Counted from the first letter of the stretch, positions 1-5,890 are shown. The stretch: DNA of 9,139 nucleotides from an uncultured Eubacteriales bacterium (GCA_905201305.1 CAJKNS010000085.1:1-9139), one strand, 5' to 3'. The notes: generated by a model from the letters alone, not told the origin. A program made the numbers and translations.

Positions 1-95
1 GAAATACACAAAGTATTCCTGCGAAAAACTGCCTTTTTTCGACGATAAATCTCTGTCTGAATCCTCGTTGTCAATTTGTGCGGTGTTGCCCTAAG
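1..95. other. Unassigned left edge; several frames open
   Basis: No gene can be assigned here. On the plus strand one frame is open from the window edge to a TAA at 92-94, giving a C-terminus reading ...KLPFFDDKSLSESSLSICAVLP. On the minus strand two frames are also open across the stretch. This could be the 3' end of a plus-strand gene beginning outside the window, or a non-coding interspersed repeat. The minus-strand terminator at 102-138 closes the gene to its right, so this stretch is probably a separate unit. Confidence 0.25.
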
Positions 96-138
96 AGAAA
101 AAAAGATACCCTGAACCGATCTGGTTCAGGGTATCTTT
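96..138 (-). terminator. Rho-independent terminator of the small membrane gene
   Basis: A perfect 13-bp stem pairs 105-117 with 123-135 around the loop GATCT. Three more A:T pairs extend it (102-104 with 136-138). Read on the minus strand, the stem is followed by a run of seven T (complement of the A run at 98-104). This is a classic intrinsic terminator about 10 bases past the stop codon at 149. The plus-strand side has only a short T run, so termination is mainly for the minus strand. Confidence 0.85.
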
Positions 139-148
139 GGTATTTGGG

Positions 149-367
149 TCAATCCTCAAAAATGTGGAGAAAGGCAAGGAACGAACCGGCAAGCAGCAGG
201 AACATCCGCGCCCATGCCATATAAAGACCGGTTTTGCCGCCATAAATGGTTGCCCCGCTGAGACCGTATTCGTCAGCGACCACGCCGCCGATGGCAAACA
301 GGCGGATCGTCATGACCAGGCAGATCAGCAAAATCAAAAAGATAATAATCTTGAAAATCCGCTCCAT
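149..367 (-). CDS. Small two-helix membrane protein, unknown function
   Basis: This encodes 72 residues of unknown function, and I do not recognise the family. Residues about 4-27 (starting at FKIIIFLILLICLVM) form a strong transmembrane helix, preceded by MERIF. A short Gly/Tyr-rich loop follows (about 28-48, VADEYGLSGATIYGGKTG). A second helix spans about 49-70 (WARMFLLLAGSFLAFLHIF), and the protein ends in ED. The start is supported by a GGGGGAG ribosome site (complement of 374-380) six bases before ATG. The gene has its own promoter (399-428) and a strong terminator directly downstream, so it is a complete monocistronic unit and not a shadow frame. The two-helix layout would suit a small inner-membrane accessory protein, but nothing specific can be claimed. 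Confidence 0.75.
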   Translation of the reverse strand: MERIFKIIIFLILLICLVMTIRLFAIGGVVADEYGLSGATIYGGKTGLYMAWARMFLLLAGSFLAFLHIFED

Positions 368-398
368 GGGATACTCCCCCTTTCCATTGATTGCCTCT

Positions 399-428
399 AT
401 GGTAGCACGGGGGAAAACGCTCCGTCAA
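399..428 (-). promoter_or_regulatory. Sigma-A-type promoter of the small membrane gene
   Basis: On the minus strand, TTGACG (complement of 423-428) is followed 18 bases later by TACCAT (complement of 399-404). It lies about 32 bases upstream of the start codon at 367. The -35 box is one mismatch from consensus and the -10 is moderate. This gives the gene transcription independent of tcdA upstream. Confidence 0.6.
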
Positions 429-474
429 CGGAGAAATGAGCAAGCGGGAAAAGTTTGGCGGAAGCTGACAGAGC

Positions 475-494
475 CGCACAGAAAAGTTTGTGCG
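475..494 (-). terminator. Weak hairpin just after tcdA
   Basis: CGCACA (475-480) pairs with TGTGCG (489-494) around an eight-base loop, directly after the tcdA stop codon. On the minus strand no T run follows, so it is at best a weak or Rho-assisted terminator or a 3'-end stabiliser. Confidence 0.3.
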
Positions 495-1298
495 CTATGC
501 CTGCAACACTTCCGGGGGGTTTTGCGTCTCCGCGGACACGGGAATTCCGGCAGTGAGATCCCGAATGACCTCGCCTGCAATAATCAGTCCGGCAACGGAA
601 GGCACAAATGCGTTGCTTCCGGGAATGTCCCGGCGGTCAGTGCATTTGTGCTGGGTACCGGGCGGGCAGATACAGTGGCTGCAGCAGCTGATGGACATAT
701 CCTCCAGAGGACGAATGGGCGGCTCCTGAGAATAAACCACCTTCAAATGCTGAATGCCGCGCTTCCGAAGCTCCCGGCGCATAATCCGCGCCAATGGGCA
801 GACCTTGGTTTCATAGATATCCGCCACACGAAATGCAGTTGGGTCCAGCTTATTTCCTGCACCCATGGAGCTGATAATGGGGACGCCAACCTTGTCTGCC
901 TGCATCACCAGCTCAAGCTTGCCGGAAACGGTGTCGATGGCATCTACCACATAGTCATATTGATCGAAGGGAAACGCATCGGCATTCTCCGGAAGGAAGA
1001 AGGTTTTGCGGACGGTCACCTGGGCGTTGGGGTTGATGTCGTGAATCCGCTCCGCCATAACCTCCGCCTTGTATTTTCCTACGGTTTTTCGGGTGGCAAT
1101 GATCTGACGGTTGAGATTGGTCAGGCAGACCCGGTCATCGTCGATGAGATCAAAGGCGCCGATGCCGCTGCGCACCAGAGCTTCACAGACATAGCCGCCA
1201 ACTCCGCCAATGCCGAACACCGCCACATGGGAATGCTGGAGCCGGTCCATGGCAGCCTTCCCTAATAGAAGCTGTGTTCTGGAAAACTGATTGAGCAT
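495..1298 (-). CDS. tcdA: TcdA, tRNA threonylcarbamoyladenosine dehydratase
   Basis: The 267-residue product belongs to the E1-like ThiF/MoeB superfamily, TcdA (CsdL/YgdL) branch. It uses ATP to activate and cyclise the carboxylate of t6A37 in ANN-decoding tRNAs, giving cyclic t6A in the cytoplasm. Visible hallmarks are the nucleotide-binding GIGGVGG at 29-35, the acidic stretch IDDD at 52-55, NRQ at 63-65 (usual E1 Arg), DAID at 119-122, SSMGAGNK near 143-150, and the diagnostic TcdA tail IPGSNAFVPSVAGLIIAGEVI at about 225-245. Between these lies a Cys-rich stretch (C205, C206, C209, C211, C219) absent from the E. coli type but, as I recall, usual in clostridial homologues. Length is normal. 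The start has GGAGG (complement of 1305-1309) six bases upstream. The gene is monocistronic with its own promoter. Confidence 0.93.
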   Translation of the reverse strand: MLNQFSRTQLLLGKAAMDRLQHSHVAVFGIGGVGGYVCEALVRSGIGAFDLIDDDRVCLTNLNRQIIATRKTVGKYKAEVMAERIHDINPNAQVTVRKTFFLPENADAFPFDQYDYVVDAIDTVSGKLELVMQADKVGVPIISSMGAGNKLDPTAFRVADIYETKVCPLARIMRRELRKRGIQHLKVVYSQEPPIRPLEDMSISCCSHCICPPGTQHKCTDRRDIPGSNAFVPSVAGLIIAGEVIRDLTAGIPVSAETQNPPEVLQA

Positions 1299-1324
1299 AA
1301 GGGTCCTCCGTTCCGATAAAAATT

Positions 1325-1348
1325 GGATTTCGGAATCAATCGAAATCC
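1325..1348 (-). promoter_or_regulatory. tcdA: Perfect 8-bp inverted repeat in the tcdA leader
   Basis: GGATTTCG (1325-1332) and CGAAATCC (1341-1348) form an exact 8-bp inverted repeat with an eight-base spacer. It lies between the predicted tcdA promoter and its ribosome site. It could be a leader hairpin or a repressor operator, and the sequence does not decide between them. No T run follows, so it is not an attenuator by itself. Confidence 0.4.
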
Positions 1349-1360
1349 GCTGTGTTCCCT

Positions 1361-1390
1361 ATGATATACCATGCTGCGGAGCGGGGTCAA
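1361..1390 (-). promoter_or_regulatory. tcdA: Promoter of tcdA
   Basis: On the minus strand, TTGACC (complement of 1385-1390) is followed 18 bases later by TATCAT (complement of 1361-1366). An overlapping TATATC gives 16-base spacing. The leader is about 60 bases long. Confidence 0.6.
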
Positions 1391-1540
1391 TGGGCAAAGA
1401 ATACAATAAGACCTACTTTTAGAGTAGGAATATGCACAATTTCGTAAAATCATCCGTTTATGATATTCAGAGAAAGACACTGTAATATTTATGAAATAAA
1501 TCACCAAAGGAAACGGATGCATTTCGTTGATTCTTCCCCG
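1391..1540. other. Non-coding region with two inverted repeats
   Basis: This AT-rich stretch between the tcdA promoter and the lipoprotein promoter shows no convincing gene. It holds a compact inverted repeat, CCTACT (1412-1417) / AGTAGG (1423-1428) with a five-base spacer, in a position upstream of the tcdA -35 box. It also holds a wide inverted repeat, CATCCGTTT (1451-1459) / AAACGGATG (1511-1519). Either could be a protein-binding site. The second ends about 20 bases before the lipoprotein -35 box. Confidence 0.45.
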
Positions 1541-1569
1541 TTGACAAAGCGGTATCCCCCTTTTATAAT
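1541..1569 (+). promoter_or_regulatory. Perfect consensus promoter of the lipoprotein gene
   Basis: TTGACA (1541-1546) and TATAAT (1564-1569) are separated by exactly 17 bases, the ideal sigma-A promoter. The predicted start site is near 1576, leaving a leader of about 50 bases. A promoter this strong predicts high basal expression unless it is repressed, and the palindrome at 1585-1600 is placed to do that. Confidence 0.9.
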
Positions 1570-1584
1570 ACGAATAAGCACAAA

Positions 1585-1600
1585 TGGGAGAATACTCCCA
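1585..1600 (+). promoter_or_regulatory. Palindrome just downstream of the start site (operator or leader hairpin)
   Basis: TGGGAG (1585-1590) and CTCCCA (1595-1600) form a perfect inverted repeat with an AATA spacer, at about +10 to +25 relative to the predicted transcription start. The position fits a roadblock operator for a dimeric repressor. It would also fold as a small RNA hairpin in the leader, 14 bases ahead of the ribosome site at 1615-1620. Confidence 0.5.
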
Positions 1601-1627
1601 AGTGAATTTTTGTTAGGAGGAAATGAA

Positions 1628-2248
1628 ATGAAAAAGCGTACCCTTGCACTGCTGCTGGTTGCCTGCATGGCTGCCGGCATGCTCACTGCCTGCGGCGGAA
1701 ACATGACCAGTTCCGTACCCGCTGAGCAGTCTGCACCCGCTGCGGAGACTGCTGCTTCCACAGAAGAAGCACCTACCCCTGAGCCGGTGGTATCCGTACA
1801 GGAGGAAGCGTCCGTGGCATCCGAGGTGGAGCCTGTTTCTGTCGTTGAGGAATCCGCTGAACCCGAAGCGCCCAAGACCTGCACCGTCACCTTCTCCGAC
1901 GGTCAGACCTTTGAAGCCACCGTTGGCGAGGACTTTGTGTTCTTTTTCCAGTGTGACGCACCCGGCGATATGGGCGAGCCTCAGAATGGCGAAGAGGGCG
2001 CAGGCATCTCCACGTCCGACGGCACCGTGACCTATTCCAACGTGGGTCTGGGCGGTCCTTACAGCTATCCCACCAGTGAAAAGGTAACCATCTCCGGCTT
2101 TACCGGCGATTTTGAGATTACCATCACCGATGCGGCGACTTATATGGATGCCACCTATACCATCTATACCGATGAGCAGGACATTGCCGACGCCATTGCC
2201 TTTGCGGAGGAAATGGCAAAGCAGCAGGCAGCAAATCCGATGCCCTAA
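1628..2248 (+). CDS. Secreted lipoprotein with Ala/Glu/Pro linker, unknown domain
   Basis: The 206-residue product is a lipoprotein of unknown function. The signal peptide MKKRTLALLL...GMLTAC ends in a lipobox LTAC with C22 as the lipidated residue. A disordered linker rich in Ala, Glu, Pro, Ser and Val follows (about 28-82). A compact domain at about 83-180 looks all-beta, with alternating hydrophobic strands such as CTVTFS, TVTYSNV, KVTISGF, FEITIT and ATYTIY. An acidic amphipathic helix (about 184-202) closes it. The domain holds two Cys (C85, C109) that could pair outside the cell. The start is set by AGGAGG at 1615-1620, seven bases before ATG. An upstream in-frame extension to 1460 crosses the promoter and is rejected. 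The protein probably sits on the outer face of the membrane; I recognise no domain family. Confidence 0.88.
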   Translation: MKKRTLALLLVACMAAGMLTACGGNMTSSVPAEQSAPAAETAASTEEAPTPEPVVSVQEEASVASEVEPVSVVEESAEPEAPKTCTVTFSDGQTFEATVGEDFVFFFQCDAPGDMGEPQNGEEGAGISTSDGTVTYSNVGLGGPYSYPTSEKVTISGFTGDFEITITDAATYMDATYTIYTDEQDIADAIAFAEEMAKQQAANPMP

Positions 2249-2273
2249 ACAAAAACGGAACATAAAATGAAAC

Positions 2274-2302
2274 ACGGCTGACCGGAGTTCACGGTCAGCC
2301 GT
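2274..2302. terminator. Shared terminator hairpin between convergent genes
   Basis: A perfect 11-bp GC-rich stem pairs 2274-2284 with 2292-2302 around the loop GAGTTCA. On the plus strand it is followed by ATTTCT. On the minus strand it is followed by a T-rich tail (complement of the A-rich bases 2256-2273). It lies between the stop codons of the lipoprotein (2248) and the minus-strand reductase (2346), so it probably terminates both. Confidence 0.75.
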
Positions 2303-2345
2303 ATTTCTGCGTATTTTGAGGTAACGCAGGAACGGGTATAGGAGG

Positions 2346-4400
2346 TTAGATCTGGCTTCCGGTGGCAAAGCCTGCGGTGACAGCCTTATGGACGTCGCCG
2401 GGACGGTAGCAGTCGCCAATATAGTGCATATGCTTGCCTGCGCCATAGAACGCGGCGCACTGCTCGGGCACTGCGGCAACACCGCCGGACAGTACCACCA
2501 GATCGGCAGGAACAAACTGCTCGTCACCGTGCTCGTCAATGTAGGTAACGCCCTTGGGGGTGACGGAGACATATTTTTGAATTTTCCGGGCATAGTCGAA
2601 GCCCTTGAGGTGCTCGTAAGCATCCATCATCATAACGACATAATGGGCATGGGGGGCATCCTGGGCAAGCATGCCCTGACGGGTCATAACGGTTACATGG
2701 TGCCCATTCTCTGCCAGATACATGCCAGTTTCGGTGCCGGTTTCGCTGCCGCCGATGACGACGATCTCATGGGGCAGCTCTGCCTCATGCCCGTAGACGT
2801 CCACACAGAGCATGGTCCGGGTGCCCTCTTCAATGGGAAGACGGGGACTCTTGAAACGGGGACCAATGGCAACCACCACATCGTCATAGCCCTCCGGCGC
2901 CAGCATTTCCTTGGTGGCTTCGGTGTTCAGGCAGACCTTGATGCCGTGCTGATAGACCTGACGAATCAGCCAGTGGTTGAAATCCGCCAGGGGCCACTTA
3001 AAGCTGGCATAGTCCGCATGGAACAGCTGACCGCCCAGCTGAGAAGCCTTTTCGTAGATGGTTACGTCATGACCCCGCTCGGCGCAGGTGATGGCGCATT
3101 TCATGCCCGCAGGACCGCCGCCGATGATGGCAACCTTCTTCTTCTCGCCCACCGGAGCAATCATCTGGTCCAACTTGAACTCCATGCCGATTTTGGGGTT
3201 TACAGAGCAGAAGGAACGGAATTTGTCGGAATCGTTGGGCACATGGCACTTGTTGCAGCGGATGCAGGGGGTAACGTCCTCCCCGCGACCGGCATAAATC
3301 TTCTTGCCATAATCGCTGTCGCAAATCCAGGCGCGGGACATGCAGATGATGTCCGCCTTGTGCTCCCGGAGAATCTTTTCATTAAAATCAGGGTTCTGAA
3401 GACCGGCGGAAACACCCACCTTAATGGTGCCGCCGCGGTTCATAATGGACTCCTTCAGGGCTGCTGCTGCATCCAGATTGGGGCAGGGAACCGCACGGGA
3501 GGAGGTGAAGCCGATGGGATGCTGGGGATCCTTATCTCCGTGGCGCACATGGAGAATATCCACCTTGCCCTCCAGCAGCTTTGCCAGCTCAAAGGTGTCG
3601 CCGCGATTGACGCCCAGACCGTCCACGGAAATCAGCATCTCCAGGGGGAAATCCCGACCGAAGGTCTGCTTCATGGCGTCCATGACCTCAATCATCAGCC
3701 GGGCGCGATTTTTTGCGGAGCCTCCGTATTCATCGGTACGGTGGTTGGTGTGGGTGGACCAGAATTCTGCCATGGTGCCGTTGTGATAGGCATTGTGGAA
3801 GGAGAACATCTCAAAGCCAAACTGCTTTAGAATCTTTGCATTGGCAACGGTGGAGTCGATGAATTCCTGAATCTGCTTTTTTGTGATATGGTCTACGCTT
3901 CTGCCCCGGCACTGCTCCTGCTCCTGGCGCAGCTGCTCCATGGGATCGGAGGGCATGATGGGACCGCCGCCGCCGTGCTGGGGGGTGCCGTCCTTCATAG
4001 GACCGCCGGGCATATCGTTTCGGGTAAAGCTGCCCATGGGCTGAGTGATGGCAATGGACTCATAGTAGCGGATGGCGTCGATGGTCTGACAGAGGTAGTT
4101 GTGGGCGCTGGTTTTTGCAATATTCACTGCGGTATCATGGGGCGGAAAGCTCATGGCAATTTCGCCGGGTTTCATGGGAGGACCGCCGGGACCCTCATCC
4201 GTCCGCATGGCAAAGTTCAGATAAACCGCTGCGGCGCCGTTTTTGGCACGGTTGGAAAGATGGGAGATCAGACGATCAGTGGGGTATTCCTCGGTACCCT
4301 GAAGCATATGGGGGATGCCTGCGGTGGAAACCATGCGGTTTTTCAACAGCACATTGCCAACCTGAATAGGGGAAAGTAAAAGCTCATAACGATTGGACAT
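2346..4400 (-). CDS. Fused old-yellow-enzyme / Fe-S / FAD reductase (BaiCD/BaiH type)
   Basis: The 684-residue cytoplasmic oxidoreductase belongs to the 2,4-dienoyl-CoA reductase / trimethylamine dehydrogenase / BaiCD-BaiH family. Such enzymes pass hydride from NAD(P)H through FAD, a 4Fe-4S cluster and FMN to an activated C=C bond. Residues 1-375 are an OYE-type TIM barrel with NRMV (21-24), the H-x-A-Y segment (202-205), NHRTDEYGGS (219-228) and the phosphate-binding end GVSAGLQNP (329-337). C379, C382, C385 and C398 should bind the cluster. Residues about 422-684 form the FAD/NAD(P)H module with GGGPAG (427-432), E450, VVAIG near 509-513, a second Rossmann start at GGSETG (550-555), and GDCYRPGD (662-669). 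A Gly/Pro/Met-rich insertion occupies about 121-153. AGGAGG lies seven bases before ATG. Gut relatives reduce bile acids, steroids, cinnamates or enoyl-CoAs. The substrate here is unknown. Confidence 0.9.
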   Translation of the reverse strand: MSNRYELLLSPIQVGNVLLKNRMVSTAGIPHMLQGTEEYPTDRLISHLSNRAKNGAAAVYLNFAMRTDEGPGGPPMKPGEIAMSFPPHDTAVNIAKTSAHNYLCQTIDAIRYYESIAITQPMGSFTRNDMPGGPMKDGTPQHGGGGPIMPSDPMEQLRQEQEQCRGRSVDHITKKQIQEFIDSTVANAKILKQFGFEMFSFHNAYHNGTMAEFWSTHTNHRTDEYGGSAKNRARLMIEVMDAMKQTFGRDFPLEMLISVDGLGVNRGDTFELAKLLEGKVDILHVRHGDKDPQHPIGFTSSRAVPCPNLDAAAALKESIMNRGGTIKVGVSAGLQNPDFNEKILREHKADIICMSRAWICDSDYGKKIYAGRGEDVTPCIRCNKCHVPNDSDKFRSFCSVNPKIGMEFKLDQMIAPVGEKKKVAIIGGGPAGMKCAITCAERGHDVTIYEKASQLGGQLFHADYASFKWPLADFNHWLIRQVYQHGIKVCLNTEATKEMLAPEGYDDVVVAIGPRFKSPRLPIEEGTRTMLCVDVYGHEAELPHEIVVIGGSETGTETGMYLAENGHHVTVMTRQGMLAQDAPHAHYVVMMMDAYEHLKGFDYARKIQKYVSVTPKGVTYIDEHGDEQFVPADLVVLSGGVAAVPEQCAAFYGAGKHMHYIGDCYRPGDVHKAVTAGFATGSQI

Positions 4401-4424
4401 AGCGGAACCTCCTAAGTGCGGAAT

Positions 4425-4436
4425 ATTCGTTTTCTG
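4425..4436 (-). promoter_or_regulatory. Proximal copy of a 12-bp direct repeat at the reductase promoter
   Basis: Read on the minus strand this is CAGAAAACGAAT, identical to the copy at 4472-4483 and in the same orientation, 47 bp away. It lies just downstream of the -10 box, over or past the predicted start site. AraC-family regulators typically bind direct repeats, and an AraC-family gene is next door, so this is a candidate site for it. Confidence 0.55.
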
Positions 4437-4441
4437 TCAAT

Positions 4442-4470
4442 AGCATACAGAAGCGGCAGAAAGAATGCAA
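4442..4470 (-). promoter_or_regulatory. Promoter of the reductase gene
   Basis: On the minus strand, TTGCAT (complement of 4465-4470) and TATGCT (complement of 4442-4447) are spaced by exactly 17 bases. Each box has two mismatches from consensus, so it is a moderate promoter open to regulation. An 8-bp inverted repeat, GGCAGAAA (4455-4462) / TTTCTGCC (4478-4485), overlaps the -35 region. Confidence 0.6.
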
Positions 4471-4471
4471 G

Positions 4472-4483
4472 ATTCGTTTTCTG
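4472..4483 (-). promoter_or_regulatory. Distal copy of the 12-bp direct repeat at the reductase promoter
   Basis: CAGAAAACGAAT on the minus strand, directly upstream of the -35 box. This is the usual place for an activator that touches RNA polymerase. With the copy at 4425-4436 it brackets the whole core promoter. Confidence 0.55.
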
Positions 4484-4508
4484 CCTGCCGGAACCATCAA
4501 AATTGGAT

Positions 4509-4541
4509 ATGGGGCAGCCGCAGATTTTGCAGCTGCCCCAT
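4509..4541 (-). terminator. Hairpin after the AraC-family gene
   Basis: ATGGGGCAGC (4509-4518) pairs with GCTGCCCCAT (4532-4541). After one mismatch, three further pairs close on the loop GATTT. On the minus strand it is followed by ATCCAATTTTG, only a short T run. It lies ten bases past the regulator's stop codon and upstream of the reductase promoter, so it probably separates the two transcripts, perhaps incompletely. Confidence 0.6.
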
Positions 4542-4551
4542 GGGAATTCCG

Positions 4552-5793
4552 TTATGATTTGAATTTTCCGGGCGTGGTGCCCTCGTATTTTTTAAACGCC
4601 CGGGACATGGTGAGCACATTGGTATAGCCCACTGCCGCCGCTGCTGCTGCCAACGTCTCTCCCCTGCCGATGAGGATTTTTGCCTCCTGGATGCGATAGA
4701 AATGGATGTAGTCCAGAATGCTGGTGCCTGTGAGCCGCAAAAAGCTCCGGGACAGATAGGAGGGATTCTTTCCAAATTCGTCCGCCACCCGGTTGACGTT
4801 CAGGTCGGGATCGGTATAGTTGCCGCGGATGTAGTTTTTCACGTCCATAATCCAGGCGGCGCTGGTGGATTTTCTGCCGGCGAGCACCCAGTCGTTGAGA
4901 TGCCCGAAAATATGCTCCATCTGGGCGCGAACCTCCGGGAATGTAACCGCCTCCAAGATTGCCTGCTCCGGGGACAGGGTCTGGAGCAATGGGGAAAGAT
5001 CCCCATCCACCATATCCTGACAGGAGGAGAGCAATGCCTGCAGGTACTGGGCACATTTGTGCTTCAGTAAAATCAACGGGTCTGCCAGCGCCAGATATTC
5101 CTGATCGAACAGACTGCCGAATACTTCCGATGCCTGACGAAAGCTGCCGGATTTAAACAGCGTGAGGATTTCCTGTTCCTTTTCGATATCCGGACGCTGA
5201 GGCGGATAAACCATGGGGGCGCTGAGAATCTCCTCCTGGAGCACCGGATGGGTGGAAAGATGCAGCACTCGATATTCTCCCAGCTGCCGGACGACCTGCT
5301 TGCTGGTGCGCAGCCCTAAAAAGCCCTCCCGCACCCGGCTTACCGCCGCAAACAGCCGAATGCCTGCAATCCGGTTTTGAAGCCCTACCAGCTCGTTGGC
5401 GGTCTGCATCAGAAGTGCGGAAACCACATCGGGATCGGTGCCGCAGATGAGACATAGCACCTCGCTTTTTGCTTTGAATACATAGGTGCCGCTGCGGCTG
5501 CCCAATTCCTCCCGCAGCAGCTCCAGAATGTTCACTGCCAGCTGCGCCTCGGAATAAGAGGTGTGTCCCAGCCCCTGAATGTAGGCATAGGCGTCTACGG
5601 CAACCACCTGAAGGGAAATCAGACCAAACTGATCCCCGTGGAACCGGATGCCGCACTCCGCAAGGCGCTGAATATGATCTTCCGGAATGGGCGCCCCATC
5701 CTGCAAAAGTCCCATGAGAAGATGATCCTGGATGGCGGCTTCGCTGGGCTCCAGTCCGGCGTCTGCCCACTGGGTCATGTCCTGTTCCTTCAT
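4552..5793 (-). CDS. AraC-family transcription regulator with large N-terminal sensor region
   Basis: The 413-residue DNA-binding regulator has its AraC-type double helix-turn-helix at about 315-411. Helix-turn-helix one is near 331-353 (VADEFGKNPSYLSRSF), and the second is near 381-401, followed by the signature SRAFKKYEGTTPGKFK. The N-terminal 300 residues are no recognisable sugar cupin. The part around 50-180 (SLQVVAVD..., GIRLFAAVSRV...) resembles the degenerate GGDEF-like middle region of clostridial and Paenibacillus AraC/YesN-type regulators, and 200-305 is mostly helical. No membrane helix or receiver domain is visible, so it probably binds a cytoplasmic ligand. The start is uncertain: ATG at 5793 has only AAAGGA 12 bases away, whereas Met6 (5778) has AAGGA seven bases upstream. 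It is divergent from the solute-binding protein and upstream of the reductase, so it probably controls both. Confidence 0.88.
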   Translation of the reverse strand: MKEQDMTQWADAGLEPSEAAIQDHLLMGLLQDGAPIPEDHIQRLAECGIRFHGDQFGLISLQVVAVDAYAYIQGLGHTSYSEAQLAVNILELLREELGSRSGTYVFKAKSEVLCLICGTDPDVVSALLMQTANELVGLQNRIAGIRLFAAVSRVREGFLGLRTSKQVVRQLGEYRVLHLSTHPVLQEEILSAPMVYPPQRPDIEKEQEILTLFKSGSFRQASEVFGSLFDQEYLALADPLILLKHKCAQYLQALLSSCQDMVDGDLSPLLQTLSPEQAILEAVTFPEVRAQMEHIFGHLNDWVLAGRKSTSAAWIMDVKNYIRGNYTDPDLNVNRVADEFGKNPSYLSRSFLRLTGTSILDYIHFYRIQEAKILIGRGETLAAAAAAVGYTNVLTMSRAFKKYEGTTPGKFKS

Positions 5794-5831
5794 TCTGTGT
5801 CAGCGTCCTTTCCTGTTAGAATCACTGATCT

Positions 5832-5861
5832 ATTTTAAAGGGTGGAGCGGGGGAACGTCAA
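5832..5861 (-). promoter_or_regulatory. Promoter of the AraC-family gene
   Basis: On the minus strand, TTGACG (complement of 5856-5861) is followed 18 bases later by TAAAAT (complement of 5832-5837). The leader to the start codon is about 30 bases. Confidence 0.5.
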
Positions 5862-5890
5862 GGGGTGACTACAGATCCTGTACAAAAAGT

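Noticed and set aside
368..378. GGGA/TCCC palindrome at the ribosome site of the small membrane gene, resembling the one at 1585-1600
   Set aside because: The arms are only four bases and follow from the purine-rich ribosome site. The likeness to the other palindrome is probably chance.
448..490. 10-bp direct repeat GAAAAGTTTG (448-457 and 481-490)
   Set aside because: It is short, low in complexity and not placed at a promoter. The second copy is explained by the small hairpin after tcdA.
246..1265. Long plus-strand open frame opposite tcdA and the small membrane gene
   Set aside because: It is antisense to tcdA, whose motifs and ribosome site are clear. The plus-strand product shows no family motif and no ribosome site.
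1613..2623. Minus-strand open frame across the lipoprotein and the reductase end
   Set aside because: It crosses a terminator hairpin and two real genes, and has no plausible start site.
2388..3830. Long plus-strand open frame opposite the flavoreductase
   Set aside because: It is a shadow of the GC-rich reductase gene. The translation is repetitive in Gly, His and Ala and shows no domain, and the reductase strand carries all cofactor motifs.
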